From GCA-2720975 sp964467985 (GTDB taxonomy: Bacteria > Planctomycetota > UBA1135 > GCA-002686595), in NCBI GenBank assembly GCA_964467985.1, contig CAYXTP010000004.1, positions 248,001 to 312,000 on the forward strand: 64,000 nucleotides of DNA, read 5' to 3'. Position numbers and translations under genes: made by a program. The notes under the pieces are model-generated. The model did not search any database, was not told the origin of the DNA, and worked only from the letters and a program-made list of their open reading frames with translations. Position 1 is the first letter of the stretch. Each line of letters begins with the position of its first letter. This document shows, piece by piece, positions 51,933 through 61,912 of the stretch.

Positions 51933-54506
51933 TTACAAGAAGCGCTCGACGGCGGGCGGGCGGGAGTTGTAGCTCGAACTCATGACTCGCCCATAAGCGC
52001 CGGTCGTCGCGATCAACAACACGTCCCCTTCAACGGCGGGAGCCAGGGGCCGTGCGTGTCCAAGGGTGTCTCCCGTTTCGCATATGGGTCCCACGACGTG
52101 GGCGATCTGGGTGCAGGCCTCGTCGAGCCGACTGAGGTTCACAATCTCGTGGTAGGCGCCATAGAGGGCTGGGCGAATCAACGAGTTCATCCCGGTCTCG
52201 ATGCCCACGTAAGTCACGGCCCCCTTCTCTTTGACCTGAGTCACGCGCGCCAACAGCACACCCGCGCGTGCCACCAAGAATCGCCCGGGCTCCATCCAAA
52301 GATCCAGGTGCGGGAATTCGTTGCGCACTCGTTGCAGGGACTCATCCAGGGCCGCCACATCCAGCGGGGCCATGCCCGGGCGTTCGACCACGCCCAATCC
52401 CCCACCCAGATCCAATGTTCGCACCTTCGGAAAGTGCTCCATGGCAGAAGCCAGGTAGCGGGCCGTACGGGACCAACCGCCACTGTCCAAGATGCCACTG
52501 CCCACATGCGCGTGCAGTCCGACCACCGTTGCGCCGGCTTCCTCCACCAAGCGCGCGACGCGCTCGAGTTCTGCGTGGGCAATTCCAAACTTGGAATTGG
52601 AGCCGGCCGTGCGAACGAACTCGTGGTGCCCATGACCCTCGCCCGGATCGAGGCGTAGGAAGAGCTGGGCGCCGGCGAACATCGCGGACCAGTTCTCGAG
52701 CGGGAAGAGACTGTCGAGGGTGACCTGCACGCCCTTCTGCAATCCGTACTCGTAGTCCCCACGCGGGGCAAAATTGGGCGTAAAGAGCACCTGTTCTGGA
52801 GTCGCTCCAGCCTCCAGGGCCAGGTCCACCTCGGCCGGGGAGACACACTCGAGACCGAGTCCCGCCCGGACGAAGCGCTGCAGGATACGTGGATGACTGT
52901 TGGCCTTGACCGAATACAACACCCGGGCCAGCCCCTGAGCGGCGCTCAATTCCGCGACGGCCGAGTCGAGACTCGCCTCCTCGTAGACAAAACAGGGACC
53001 CTCTTGAACCAACTCAATCAGCTCGTCGCGCCGAGTACGCCACCAATCCTGGCGCTCGGCTTGGGTTTGCACTTCGCTCCAGCATGGACCGAGGTGGGCC
53101 GCCCCGGTGGAGTGCGGAAAGAGCAGATCGTGCAAGCGAGCCACGAGCCGTTCTGCCTGGTCTTCGTCCACGACAAAGGTCAGGTTGAGGTCACTCGCCG
53201 CCTGGGTCAGCAGATGCACCTGCTGCTCCTCGAACACGCTGAGCGCCGGACCGAGCTTGTGCAGGGTGGCGCGGATGTTGCGCCCCACCAAACTGACCGA
53301 AGCACAGGGTCCGATCACGCGCGCCTGGCACAGGGGCGCGAGGTCCTCCAACAAGTAGCCCAAGGCGGCGCTGTCAGCCGAATCTCCCGCAGGGTCCAAG
53401 GACACGGTGATGTTTGTTTCCGAGGTCGAGACGAGGTCGACGGATAGGGCGTGCCGCTTGAACAACCCGAAGATCGTGGCCAGGAACCCAGACTGGTGCC
53501 ACATACCCACCGTCTCCATGGAGACCAGGGTGATACCGCGCCGGGTGGAGATGGCCTTGACCTGCGCCCCTTCCTCCGCCGCGTCCGTCCCGATGACGGT
53601 GCCGCCGCGATCCGGATGCTCCGTGCAACGCACGTGCAGGGGAATGCGCGCTTCGCAAACGGGGGCGATGCAGCGTGGGTGCAAGATCTGTGCGCCGGTG
53701 GAGGCCAGCTCTTGGGCTTCAGAGTAGTCGAGGGTGCGTAGGAGCCTGGCTTCGGGAACCTGGCGCGGGTTGGCGGTGTACATGCCGGGCATGTCCGTCC
53801 AGATCTCGCAACGCTCGGCCTCGAGCTTGGCCGCCAGCAGGGTCGCGGAGGTGTCCGATCCACCGCGCCCCAGCAGGACCGTCTTGCCTTGGGCGTTGCG
53901 CGCGATGAAGCCTTGGGTGAGCAACGCGGGTTCAGCGCGCGCCTCGAGATCCCGCCGCAAGTCCAAGTCGACGCCGTGTTGCACGTGGGCATTCAGTCGG
54001 CCTCTTGCTTCGGAACGGCTGGAACAGGGCAGGGCCTCGAGCAGTTCGCGCGCATCCAACCAACCCGTCTCTAGCCCCTGCTGCGAGAGCCAAGCGGCTC
54101 CCAGTGTCGTGGAGAGGATCTCTCCGTACGACATGATCCTCGCCCGCAGTCCAGGGCTGAGCTCACCCGTAAGCGAGAGCCCCAAACACAGCGATTCCAA
54201 CTCCTGTAGAGGCGCGCCCAACAGGGTCTCCCCGTCCAATTCGAGGTCAGAGGCCAGGGACATGTGCTGTTCCCGCAGAGCCTGCAGTGCCCCATCGGTC
54301 GGTCCGTTGCCCCCGTTGCTGAGCACGCGCTCCAAGGAGTTGGACACACCGCCTAGAGCTGAGCAGACAATCAGCAGTCGCCGCCCCTTGGCGATGTGCG
54401 CCCTGGCTATGGAGTGGATCGTCTCCCAGCGGACACGAGTCGAGACGCTCGTGCCACCGAACTTGATCACGACCCAGGGCCGAGGATTGTGCTCCATCGC
54501 TGTCAT
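51933..54506 (-). CDS. lysAC: Bifunctional aspartokinase / diaminopimelate decarboxylase
   Basis: An 857-residue fusion of the first and last enzymes of lysine synthesis. Residues ~10-460 are aspartokinase III-like: KFGGTSVSTRVRW at the start, GRGGSDTSATLLAAKLEAE, and two ACT domains after about 300. Residues ~475-857 are a PLP-dependent diaminopimelate decarboxylase: YSVKANSHP with Lys534, GLECVSPAE, HVGSGI, the glycine loop LDLGGGLGV, and GPICETGD with the substrate Cys. Xanthomonas-type bacteria have the same fusion. MEHNPRPW three codons in is an alternative start. It converges on the arylsulfotransferase-family gene (20 bases). Confidence 0.95.
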   Translation of the reverse strand: MTAMEHNPRPWVVIKFGGTSVSTRVRWETIHSIARAHIAKGRRLLIVCSALGGVSNSLERVLSNGGNGPTDGALQALREQHMSLASDLELDGETLLGAPLQELESLCLGLSLTGELSPGLRARIMSYGEILSTTLGAAWLSQQGLETGWLDARELLEALPCSSRSEARGRLNAHVQHGVDLDLRRDLEARAEPALLTQGFIARNAQGKTVLLGRGGSDTSATLLAAKLEAERCEIWTDMPGMYTANPRQVPEARLLRTLDYSEAQELASTGAQILHPRCIAPVCEARIPLHVRCTEHPDRGGTVIGTDAAEEGAQVKAISTRRGITLVSMETVGMWHQSGFLATIFGLFKRHALSVDLVSTSETNITVSLDPAGDSADSAALGYLLEDLAPLCQARVIGPCASVSLVGRNIRATLHKLGPALSVFEEQQVHLLTQAASDLNLTFVVDEDQAERLVARLHDLLFPHSTGAAHLGPCWSEVQTQAERQDWWRTRRDELIELVQEGPCFVYEEASLDSAVAELSAAQGLARVLYSVKANSHPRILQRFVRAGLGLECVSPAEVDLALEAGATPEQVLFTPNFAPRGDYEYGLQKGVQVTLDSLFPLENWSAMFAGAQLFLRLDPGEGHGHHEFVRTAGSNSKFGIAHAELERVARLVEEAGATVVGLHAHVGSGILDSGGWSRTARYLASAMEHFPKVRTLDLGGGLGVVERPGMAPLDVAALDESLQRVRNEFPHLDLWMEPGRFLVARAGVLLARVTQVKEKGAVTYVGIETGMNSLIRPALYGAYHEIVNLSRLDEACTQIAHVVGPICETGDTLGHARPLAPAVEGDVLLIATTGAYGRVMSSSYNSRPPAVERFL

Positions 54507-54570
54507 GGCGCTGGAGAGTCTAGCGCGAAACCGGCGGGGAAGTGCGGCAGCCGGAGAATGGGACGACGCT

Positions 54571-55905
54571 TCAAATACCCGGCAGCACGCCCGTTGAGTC
54601 GCCGAGCTGTTCGGTGGTGACGCCCACCCGCTCGAGCAGAGCCAGGTGCAGGTTGTTCATGGGAGTCTCCTTGGGCCAGACAACATGTCGACCCGGGTTC
54701 AGGCTCCCGTTCCCCCCGCCCGCCAACACCAGGGGCAGATCGTGGTGGCTGTGAGTGTTGCCGTCCGCGATGCCCGAACCGTAGACCACCAGACTCGCGT
54801 CCAGCAGGCTGCGATCTCCCTCGTGCGCTTCGGCAAGTCCGTCCAGCAGATGCCCAAACAGCTGCACGTGATGTCGGTTGATGGCCCCGATGACCGCCAC
54901 CTTCTCCGCATCCCCCTGGTGGTGAGAAAGGCTGTGGTGGCCTTCGGGTGACCCGAGTTCGGGGTATGCCCGATTACTGCCTTCGTTAGCCACCATCAGG
55001 GTCGCCACGCGGGTCGCATCCGTGCGCAGGGCCAGGACGAGCACATCGGCCAGCAGCTTGAAGCGTTCAGCCGGGGAACGCGTACCCGGATCCGGGCGTG
55101 CATCGTCAGGAACAGACTCCTCTCGATCGGAAGCAAAATCGATGAGTCGGCGTTCCAATTCACGCAGGCCGCTCTCGTACTCATCCAACCGCTGCATGTC
55201 CGCGTGCCCCAGGAGCGTCCGCAGCCCACGTGCATCCTGCCTTACGAAATCCAGGATCGACCGCCGTCGCGACTGCGCCCGAATACGGGCTGCACTCGCT
55301 CCCGGGGTCAGCCCCCCCCGGAACAGACGATCGAATACCCTCGCGGGGTCCGATTCCTTGCCTGCGGGAGTCGTCGCGGTCTGCCAGGAAATGAAACTCG
55401 AGTAGGCACAGGCGTAACCCGAATCGCACTGGCCTGACAATTGGCCCCCGTCGGTCCCCAGCTGAATGGACCGGAAGCGCGTGTGATCCCCGAGAACATT
55501 CGCCGCCACTTGGTCTGCTGAAATCCCCAATCCCACGGCGCCGTCGGTTTTGAGGGCCTGGACCCCCGTCAGGAAGGTCGCGGAGCCCCGCGCGTGGTCA
55601 CCGCCCCCATCCCCATTGGCGCGCGCCTTGTCCTGGGTCAAACCCGAGAGGACCTGCAGCTTCGAAACGTGGGCTTGCAGGGGCGAGAGCAGGGTAGGCA
55701 ACTCCGCCAAGGCAACCGCGTTGCCTTCGGGGGTCGGCTCGGGTCCTCCGGGCATCCATCCTCCTGGCACGATTCCGTTGGGCGCGTAGACATAGATCAA
55801 TCGCGTGGGCGCTTGGTCCGCGCCGGGTGTCAGCGCCTCGAGCCACGGCAGGGTCAGGCATACGCCACTCCCGCGCAGGAAAGAGCGTCGCGACAGAACG
55901 CTCAT
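54571..55905 (-). CDS. DUF1552 protein, Tat-exported
   Basis: A 444-residue DUF1552 protein. A twin-arginine signal SRRSFLRGSG (Arg6, Arg7) precedes a short hydrophobic stretch, so it should be exported folded. Family hallmarks are YAPNGIVPGGWMPGG, GDHARGSATFLTGV, FRSIQLGTDGG and, near the end, VVYGSGIADGNTHSHHDLP. The function is unknown; the fold is thought to be alkaline-phosphatase-like. It overlaps the upstream CxxCH gene by four bases (ATGA), the usual pairing in Planctomycetes and some Myxococcota. Confidence 0.92.
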   Translation of the reverse strand: MSVLSRRSFLRGSGVCLTLPWLEALTPGADQAPTRLIYVYAPNGIVPGGWMPGGPEPTPEGNAVALAELPTLLSPLQAHVSKLQVLSGLTQDKARANGDGGGDHARGSATFLTGVQALKTDGAVGLGISADQVAANVLGDHTRFRSIQLGTDGGQLSGQCDSGYACAYSSFISWQTATTPAGKESDPARVFDRLFRGGLTPGASAARIRAQSRRRSILDFVRQDARGLRTLLGHADMQRLDEYESGLRELERRLIDFASDREESVPDDARPDPGTRSPAERFKLLADVLVLALRTDATRVATLMVANEGSNRAYPELGSPEGHHSLSHHQGDAEKVAVIGAINRHHVQLFGHLLDGLAEAHEGDRSLLDASLVVYGSGIADGNTHSHHDLPLVLAGGGNGSLNPGRHVVWPKETPMNNLHLALLERVGVTTEQLGDSTGVLPGI

Positions 55906-58208
55906 CGCTGGCCCCCGACTTGGCGATGGGTAAACGCCTCGCTGCAGGCAATCTCGATCACCAGCTGGCGCAGGCTGGGTTCGTCGGCATCCAGGGCTGA
56001 GCCGATGCGCTCGACGAGCCCGCGATCGGCGGCCGTCATGCCTCGACCGAGGGCGTAGGTAAGCAGCTTCTCGGTCAGGGTTCGCTGAAAGCGATCATCC
56101 GCGCGCAGGGCTTGGACCAAACCCAGCGGTCCGTCGAATGGTCGCCCACCCATGAGCTCGCCGGATCCATCGACCGGTTCCGGCTCCCCATTCGAACCGG
56201 GCTCGATCGGATAGTCGGAACGCCACCTGCCCTGCGGCCCGTAGTTCTCGAGCCCGAAACCAATGGGGTCCATCGAGTCGTGACACAGGGCGCAGGCCGG
56301 ATCTTGGCGATGGGCAGCCCAGCGTTCCCGCAGACTGAGATTGGGCGCGAGCGGATCCGCTTCCTCGAGTGGATTGGGCAGGGCCGGAGCCGCAGTGGGT
56401 GCCGCCCCCAGCAATGCCTCCAAGACCCACTTGCCCCGACGCACCGGAGAGGTGCGCGTGGCCTCGCTCGTACGCGCCAGCACGGCTGCCTGTCCGAGCA
56501 CCCCGCGCCGTTGGGTCGATGCCAACGAGACGCGTTGGTGTTCCTCGCCCGTAACATCCGGCACTCCATAGACTTCCGCCAGCACTTGGTTGGCCAGTGT
56601 CCAGTCCGCCTCCAATAACTGCCAGAGGCTCAGATTGCCGCGCAGGATGGTGTCAAAAAACAGCGCGCTTTCCTCCGCCATGGCTTGCCGCAGGGATTCG
56701 GATTTTGCGTCTGCGCCCTGCACGAGTCTGTGCCCCTGGATCTGAAGCCAGTGGCTGGAGAATGACCGGGAAAAGGAGCGCGAGCGCGGGTCGTCCACCA
56801 GGCGCTGGACCCAGTCTCTGTACTTGCCGGCGTCCGAGAGCTCTCCGAGATTCGCAGCCTGCTGCAACTCCTCATCGGGTGTCGTTCCCCATAGAAAATA
56901 GGACAGCCGCACCGCAAGTTCGTCGTCGACCAGGGGTCGTCGTTCGCCATCGGCCGCCCCCGGGGGATCAGGCTCCAGGCGAAAAATGAAGTGAGGCGAG
57001 GTCAGCAGCGCGGTCAGCTGCCAACGCAGGCGCAGGTCCGCAGAAGCCTCCGGATCGGGCATCGCCTTCAGGCGTTCGATTTCTGACGGCTGAGCGGGGC
57101 GGCGCCAGATGCGGTGAACCAGGTACGCCAGCCGACTGGCCTCGCCTTCTGGTTGCCCGTCTGGACCGACGCGCTGTGTCAGGGCCAATTGAAAGTCCGT
57201 CGGTGGAGGCGCGTCGAGGGGCCCCTCAAGTTCGATCCAATACACATGCAGGTTCCTGTCTCGACGTGTCGGGTCCGGGTGCTCAGGATCGTAGTAGTCG
57301 TTCAGGAAGCGCACGCCCACCCGATGTGCGCCCCGGTCGAGCTGGACTTCCACGGAGGGCCGGTCGGGGTGACCCGCTTTGGCGCGCGCGGGTGTGGCTC
57401 CGACGCTAGACTCTGCCAACCGTTGTTGATCGCAGACGATCGCCATGCGTGCAAACTCGTCCCCTGCCTGGGATGCGGCCACCGCTGTGCTCAATCGATA
57501 ACGACCCGCGTACGGAATTTCGAAGGTGCCCTCAATGGCCCCGTGGGTGCTCAAGATCTTGGCTTCTGCAAATCCGGGCCCACGGAGTTGTTCCCCGCTC
57601 AAGCGCACCTTCGAAGGAAAGGCGCTGAGATCCACGGCCACCGCATCGGCCGCAATGGACTCTGCGGCCGACAGGTACATCTCCACGGCTAGATCGGACA
57701 GGGTGAGGCTCTCCGCCACCGTATCGAACCCGTGCCCGATGCCATCGGGTGGAAAGTGTGCGCGCGCGTCGAACTCAACGCCAAACAGGTCGCGCACCGT
57801 GCGCGTGTACTCCGCCGCGTTCAGGCGACGCAATCCTCCGGCTTCCCGCACTCCGCCTGCGGCCAGCACGCCCTCCAACAACTCCACCACGCGCGCGCGC
57901 TCATGCGCATCGGGTTGGCTAGCGTCCTTGGGCGGCATGTCGTGCAGATCCAACACCGCCAGCACGTCCTCCCAGGTTTCTGCCGCAGCTCGTACTTGTG
58001 ACCCGCTCAAGACGCGGGTGAGCACCAGGTTCTCCTCCTCATCGGTCGGGGAGTGACACTCCGCACAATAGCGGGCAATGAAGGGCACGACTTCCCGGGC
58101 AAAGTCGTCCCCAGCAGCAGTGGGATCCTGAGCCGGCACGGCATTCGAACTGAGAGCAGCGAGGGTCAGGGCCGCAGCGGCCAGCCCGTTGTGGAAACGC
58201 AGAGTCAC
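55902..58208 (-). CDS. Planctomycete-type DUF1587/1595/1592/1588/1585 protein with heme motif
   Basis: A 768-residue secreted protein. A signal peptide ends near Ala26. A cytochrome-like motif CAECH (Cys48-His52) with a Met-containing HDMPPKD further on could bind heme c. The order is the classical one: LRRLNAAEYTRTVRDLFGVE (DUF1587, about 126), RIWRRPAQPSEIERL (DUF1595), LSYFLWGTTPDEEL (DUF1592), RRGKWVLEALLGA (DUF1588) and LTEKLLTYALGRGM (DUF1585). The role is unproven; these pairs are thought to act on extracellular polymers or electron transfer. It is first in the operon with the DUF1552 gene. The 219 bases to mutS2 hold no gene. Confidence 0.93.
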   Translation of the reverse strand: MTLRFHNGLAAAALTLAALSSNAVPAQDPTAAGDDFAREVVPFIARYCAECHSPTDEEENLVLTRVLSGSQVRAAAETWEDVLAVLDLHDMPPKDASQPDAHERARVVELLEGVLAAGGVREAGGLRRLNAAEYTRTVRDLFGVEFDARAHFPPDGIGHGFDTVAESLTLSDLAVEMYLSAAESIAADAVAVDLSAFPSKVRLSGEQLRGPGFAEAKILSTHGAIEGTFEIPYAGRYRLSTAVAASQAGDEFARMAIVCDQQRLAESSVGATPARAKAGHPDRPSVEVQLDRGAHRVGVRFLNDYYDPEHPDPTRRDRNLHVYWIELEGPLDAPPPTDFQLALTQRVGPDGQPEGEASRLAYLVHRIWRRPAQPSEIERLKAMPDPEASADLRLRWQLTALLTSPHFIFRLEPDPPGAADGERRPLVDDELAVRLSYFLWGTTPDEELQQAANLGELSDAGKYRDWVQRLVDDPRSRSFSRSFSSHWLQIQGHRLVQGADAKSESLRQAMAEESALFFDTILRGNLSLWQLLEADWTLANQVLAEVYGVPDVTGEEHQRVSLASTQRRGVLGQAAVLARTSEATRTSPVRRGKWVLEALLGAAPTAAPALPNPLEEADPLAPNLSLRERWAAHRQDPACALCHDSMDPIGFGLENYGPQGRWRSDYPIEPGSNGEPEPVDGSGELMGGRPFDGPLGLVQALRADDRFQRTLTEKLLTYALGRGMTAADRGLVERIGSALDADEPSLRQLVIEIACSEAFTHRQVGGQR

Positions 58209-58427
58209 GCGTCCATTCTAGGTACAGGCCATGCCGGAGGCGGACAGTGTTTTTTGAGTTGCCCCGCACACGGGGCGCGCGGGTCCCTGCTCCACGTCAG
58301 CTAGGCCCCATGACCGGGGTGGCCGAAGCAGTTCGGTTTGCACTCAGCTCGACCCGCGCGCTGCGATCCGTCAGTCCTCGCCCCCCCGCCGCCCGGCCCA
58401 CCGCAGCCCAGAATTCTCTCAGCGGCT

Positions 58428-60694
58428 CTAGAGGGACTCGTAGGGCGTCACCTCTTCAAAGGTCACGCGCAGCTTCATGTTGCCCAGCTTGCAGACGACC
58501 TCGCGCTTGGCCCCGTTCACCTTGTGCACCAGTACACGCTGGCGATAGCGCGGTAGGTAGACCAAGCTGCCCTTGCGCAGGGATGAGAGAAAGGCCTGCC
58601 GTCGCTCGCTCAAGCTGGCCCCGGTCAGGTCGGCCTCCAGCTCATCCAGCACGCCAGCCAGGGCCTGGGCGGTCTCTTTCGGGATCTGCGAGAGGAGACT
58701 GCGGGCGCGTTCGACCTTGCGTACGCCGTCTCGCACTCGCTCCTCGATGCCCTTTTGAGCCTCGGCCTCCAGCTGCTCCCCGCGTCGGTCCAGGTCTCCG
58801 CGCACGTCCTCCAATTCCCGAATCCGCTCGCGGGCCTCATCCAGCCGCTGTTCGGCGCCCGCGCGCAACTCCTCCGCCGCCGTGCGCGCCACGCGCACCT
58901 CTTCCATCAAGTCGGCCAGCTCGCCCTCGCGCCGTTCATGCAAGCCACCCGCCCGTTCGACGATGGCCTGCGGCAATCCCAAGCGCCGCGCAATGACCAG
59001 TGCGCCCGACTCACCCGGGGTTCCAATCAGCAGGCGGTACATGGGCTCCAGACTCTGCACATCAAATTCGGTACACGCATTCTCGGCACGCACGTGGCGG
59101 AAGGCGAACTCTTTCAACTTGCCGATGTGGGTGGAACACAGGGTGGGCACTCCGCGCGCAAGCAGGTCTTCAAGCACGGCTTCGCCCAAGGCCGCACCCT
59201 CCTCGGGATCCGTCCCGCCTCCCAGTTCATCCAGCAATACAAGCGTGTCCCCATCCGCTCTTGCCAGCGCGTCCTTGATGCGCACCAGGTGTGATGCAAA
59301 CGTGGAGAGGTTTTGGCGGATTTCCTGTTCATCGCCGATGTCTGCAGCCACGCGCTCAAACAGGGGCACGGTCGTGCCCTCTGCTGCGGGCACGGGCAGA
59401 CCACAGCGAGTGAGCAGGGCGAAGATGCCGGAGGTCTTGAGNNNNNNNNNNNNNNNNNNNNNNNNNNNNNNNNNNNNNNNNNNNNNNNNNNNNNNNNNNN
59501 NNNNNNNNNNNNNNNNNNNNNNNNNNNNNNNNNNNNNNNNNCGGGCACGGGCAGACCACAGCGAGTGAGCAGGGCGAAGATGCCGGAGGTCTTGAGCGCG
59601 AGGGTTTTGCCGCCGGTGTTAGGCCCCGTGATGATCAACATGTCGAAATCACCGCCCAGCCGTAGGTCGATGGGCACGACGTTTGGGATTTCGCCCAGGC
59701 GCTCCTGTTCGATCAACAGTGGATGGCGAGCGCAACGCAGCAGCAGGCCAGGTGCCGCGCCCAGGTCGCCGGGCTGCAAGGCCACGTGTCCGTCACAGGC
59801 GAGCGCGTAACGAGCGCCAATGGACGCCAGTTCCAATTCCGCCAGCCCCTCGGCCAGTCGTTCGAGTTTGTCGCGCGCCGCGCGCACGATCGTGCTGAGT
59901 TCGAGCAGGATGCGTTCCGTCTCGCGACGCATGTCGGCGCGCACCTCCGCCAGCCGATTGCCCGGCTGCAAGACCTCGTTGGGTTCAATGAAGACACTCT
60001 CGCCACTCTGCGAGCGATCATGGGTGAGCCCGCGCACGCGCCCTGAACTCTTGGCTCGCACGGCCAATACGGGCCGCCCGCCACGTCGGTGGATGGCCGA
60101 ATCGGAAAGCACTGCGCGCACCCCCGCGCTAGCCACGATGCGACGCAGAACGGTTTCGATTTCGCTGGAGAGCCGGCTCTCTTCACGCCCCAAGCGCGCC
60201 AACAGGGGCGAGGCGTCGCGCCGCACTCGACCGCGTTCATCCAGCACGGCGTCGATGGCCTCCACCAGTCCGTCGAGGCGGGGCAGATCAGCGGCCACCT
60301 GCGCCGAGGCAGGCGCCTCCTGCGCGCGTTCCGCAAACCACCCGGTCAGCCGCCGACCAGCGAGGCACACGCCGCGCAGGGCCATGCAGCCCTCTTCGTC
60401 GTAGGCCCGCTGGGTCCGCCCGCTGGGCTCGACCGGCACGGGGTCGGTCACGCCCGCGAAACTGGGTCCCCCGCCACGTGCTTCCAAACTCCGCAATTCG
60501 CCCACCCGGGCCAAGGCAGCACGCGCCTGGGCTTCGGGTCTGGGGCCCAGATCCCGCAATGCGCGCCGCCCAAGGGAACTGTGGGCAAAGTTCTCCAGCA
60601 AGGACAAGACGACCTCGAACTCCAAGACGTTGGCGGAGTACTTGGCGCGTCGCGCATCGAGGGCGCGTTGATCTTCGGGGCCGTGGCAGAGCAT
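58428..60694 (-). CDS. mutS2: MutS2-type ATPase without Smr domain (interrupted by assembly gap)
   Basis: The coding frame starts at the ATG at 60694, breaks at the 100-N run (59442-59541) and resumes. Removing the Ns and one copy of the flanking 55-bp duplicate joins the two halves in frame: 2112 bases, 703 residues. Walker A GPNTGGKT and Walker B LLDELGGGTDPEEG are present, with the clamp and coiled-coil parts after them. It ends just after the KOW-like VYLPRYRQRVLVHKV segment, so the C-terminal Smr nuclease domain of typical MutS2 (~780 residues) is missing. MutS2 family members act on recombination intermediates or collided ribosomes. It is divergent from the gene at 60731. Confidence 0.88.
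59387..59596. other. Scaffold gap of 100 Ns flanked by a 55-bp duplicate
   Basis: Bases 59442-59541 are Ns. The 55 bases before (59387-59441) and after (59542-59596) are identical. This is what two contigs ending in the same k-mer look like when joined with a fixed-size placeholder, not a biological repeat. Collapsing it restores mutS2. Confidence 0.93.
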
Positions 60695-60730
60695 GGTGGC
60701 CCGTGAGGCTAACGGATAGGATCTCTGCCC

Positions 60731-61912
60731 ATGACCTCCCAAGATGAGCAAACCGCCCCCGATCGCTTCGAAACTCGCGCCATTCACGCTGGCCAGGATC
60801 CCGATCCGGTGACCGGCGCAGTGATGACACCGGTCTACATGACCAGTACCTACGCCCAGAACTCCCCCGGGGATCCCATCGGCGGCTACGAGTACTCGCG
60901 CACCCACAACCCCACGCGCACGGCACTGGAGGAGAACCTGTCCTCCCTCGAGGGTGGCACCTTCGGCCTGTGTTTCAGTTCCGGCCTGGCCGCCACGAAC
61001 GCCCTGCTCGCGCGCCTCGTTCCCGGTGACCACATCGTCGCGGGCAACGACCTGTACGGCGGCACCTACCGCATTTTCACGAAGGTCTTCGAGCGCTACG
61101 GCATCGAGTTCAGTTTCGTGGACACGACCGTTCCCGACGCGGTGGCCGCGGCCATGACCCCAGCCACGAAAATGCTCTATGTCGAGAGCCCCTCCAACCC
61201 CCTGCTGCGTCTGACCGACATCGCGCGCATGGCGGAAATCGCCCTGTCTTCGAACGCCATCCTGGCCGTGGACAACACCTTCGCCACGCCCTACCTGCAG
61301 ACCCCCCTGGCACTGGGAGCAGACATCGTCTTGCATTCCCTCACCAAGTACCTCGGCGGCCATTCCGACGTCGTCGGCGGCGCCCTGATCGGCAAGTCCG
61401 ATGAACTGCGCGAGGAACTCGCCTTCCACCAAAACTCCAGCGGCGGCACCCCGGGCCCTATGGATGCCTTCCTGGTCCTGCGCGGCACCAAGACCCTGGC
61501 CCTGCGCATGGAACGCCACGGCTCCAACGCCCTCGCCATCGCCCAGCACCTGGAGGCCCACCCCAGCGTCGACCGTGTGCACTACCCCGGCTTGCCCTCC
61601 CACCCCCAGCACGCCCTGTGCCAAAAGCAAATGCGCAACGGCGGCGGCATGGTCTCCTTCGAGCTGTCCGGCGGCGTCCCCGCCGGCGAGACTTTCGCCA
61701 GCAGCACACGCCTGTTCACCCTGGCCGAGTCCCTAGGCGGCGTCGAGTCCCTGGTCGAAACCCCGCCCAGCATGACCCACGCCTCCATCCCCGCTGAAGT
61801 GCGCCACGCCGCCGGCCTCGAAGACGGCCTCGTGCGCCTTTCGGTGGGTGTCGAGCACCTGGATGACCTGCTCGCGGATGTGGATTCGGCGTTGGCGATT
61901 GCCATCGGATAG
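60731..61912 (+). CDS. Cystathionine gamma-synthase/lyase family PLP enzyme
   Basis: A 393-residue Cys/Met metabolism PLP enzyme. It has YEYSRTHNPTRTALEENLS, the cofactor-ring loop FSSGLAATNALL, and the PLP lysine in HSLTKYLGGHSDVVGG (Lys206). The C-terminal RLSVGVEHLDDLLADV is typical. The family includes cystathionine gamma-synthase (metB), gamma-lyase (mccB) and beta-lyase; sequence alone does not separate them, and no methionine or cysteine gene is adjacent. Only 36 bases separate its start from mutS2, so both promoters overlap there. Confidence 0.92.
   Translation: MTSQDEQTAPDRFETRAIHAGQDPDPVTGAVMTPVYMTSTYAQNSPGDPIGGYEYSRTHNPTRTALEENLSSLEGGTFGLCFSSGLAATNALLARLVPGDHIVAGNDLYGGTYRIFTKVFERYGIEFSFVDTTVPDAVAAAMTPATKMLYVESPSNPLLRLTDIARMAEIALSSNAILAVDNTFATPYLQTPLALGADIVLHSLTKYLGGHSDVVGGALIGKSDELREELAFHQNSSGGTPGPMDAFLVLRGTKTLALRMERHGSNALAIAQHLEAHPSVDRVHYPGLPSHPQHALCQKQMRNGGGMVSFELSGGVPAGETFASSTRLFTLAESLGGVESLVETPPSMTHASIPAEVRHAAGLEDGLVRLSVGVEHLDDLLADVDSALAIAIG

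Noticed and set aside
60695..61630. N-terminal extension of the mutS2 frame
   Set aside because: This is antisense to the PLP enzyme gene; MutS2 similarity starts at 60694.
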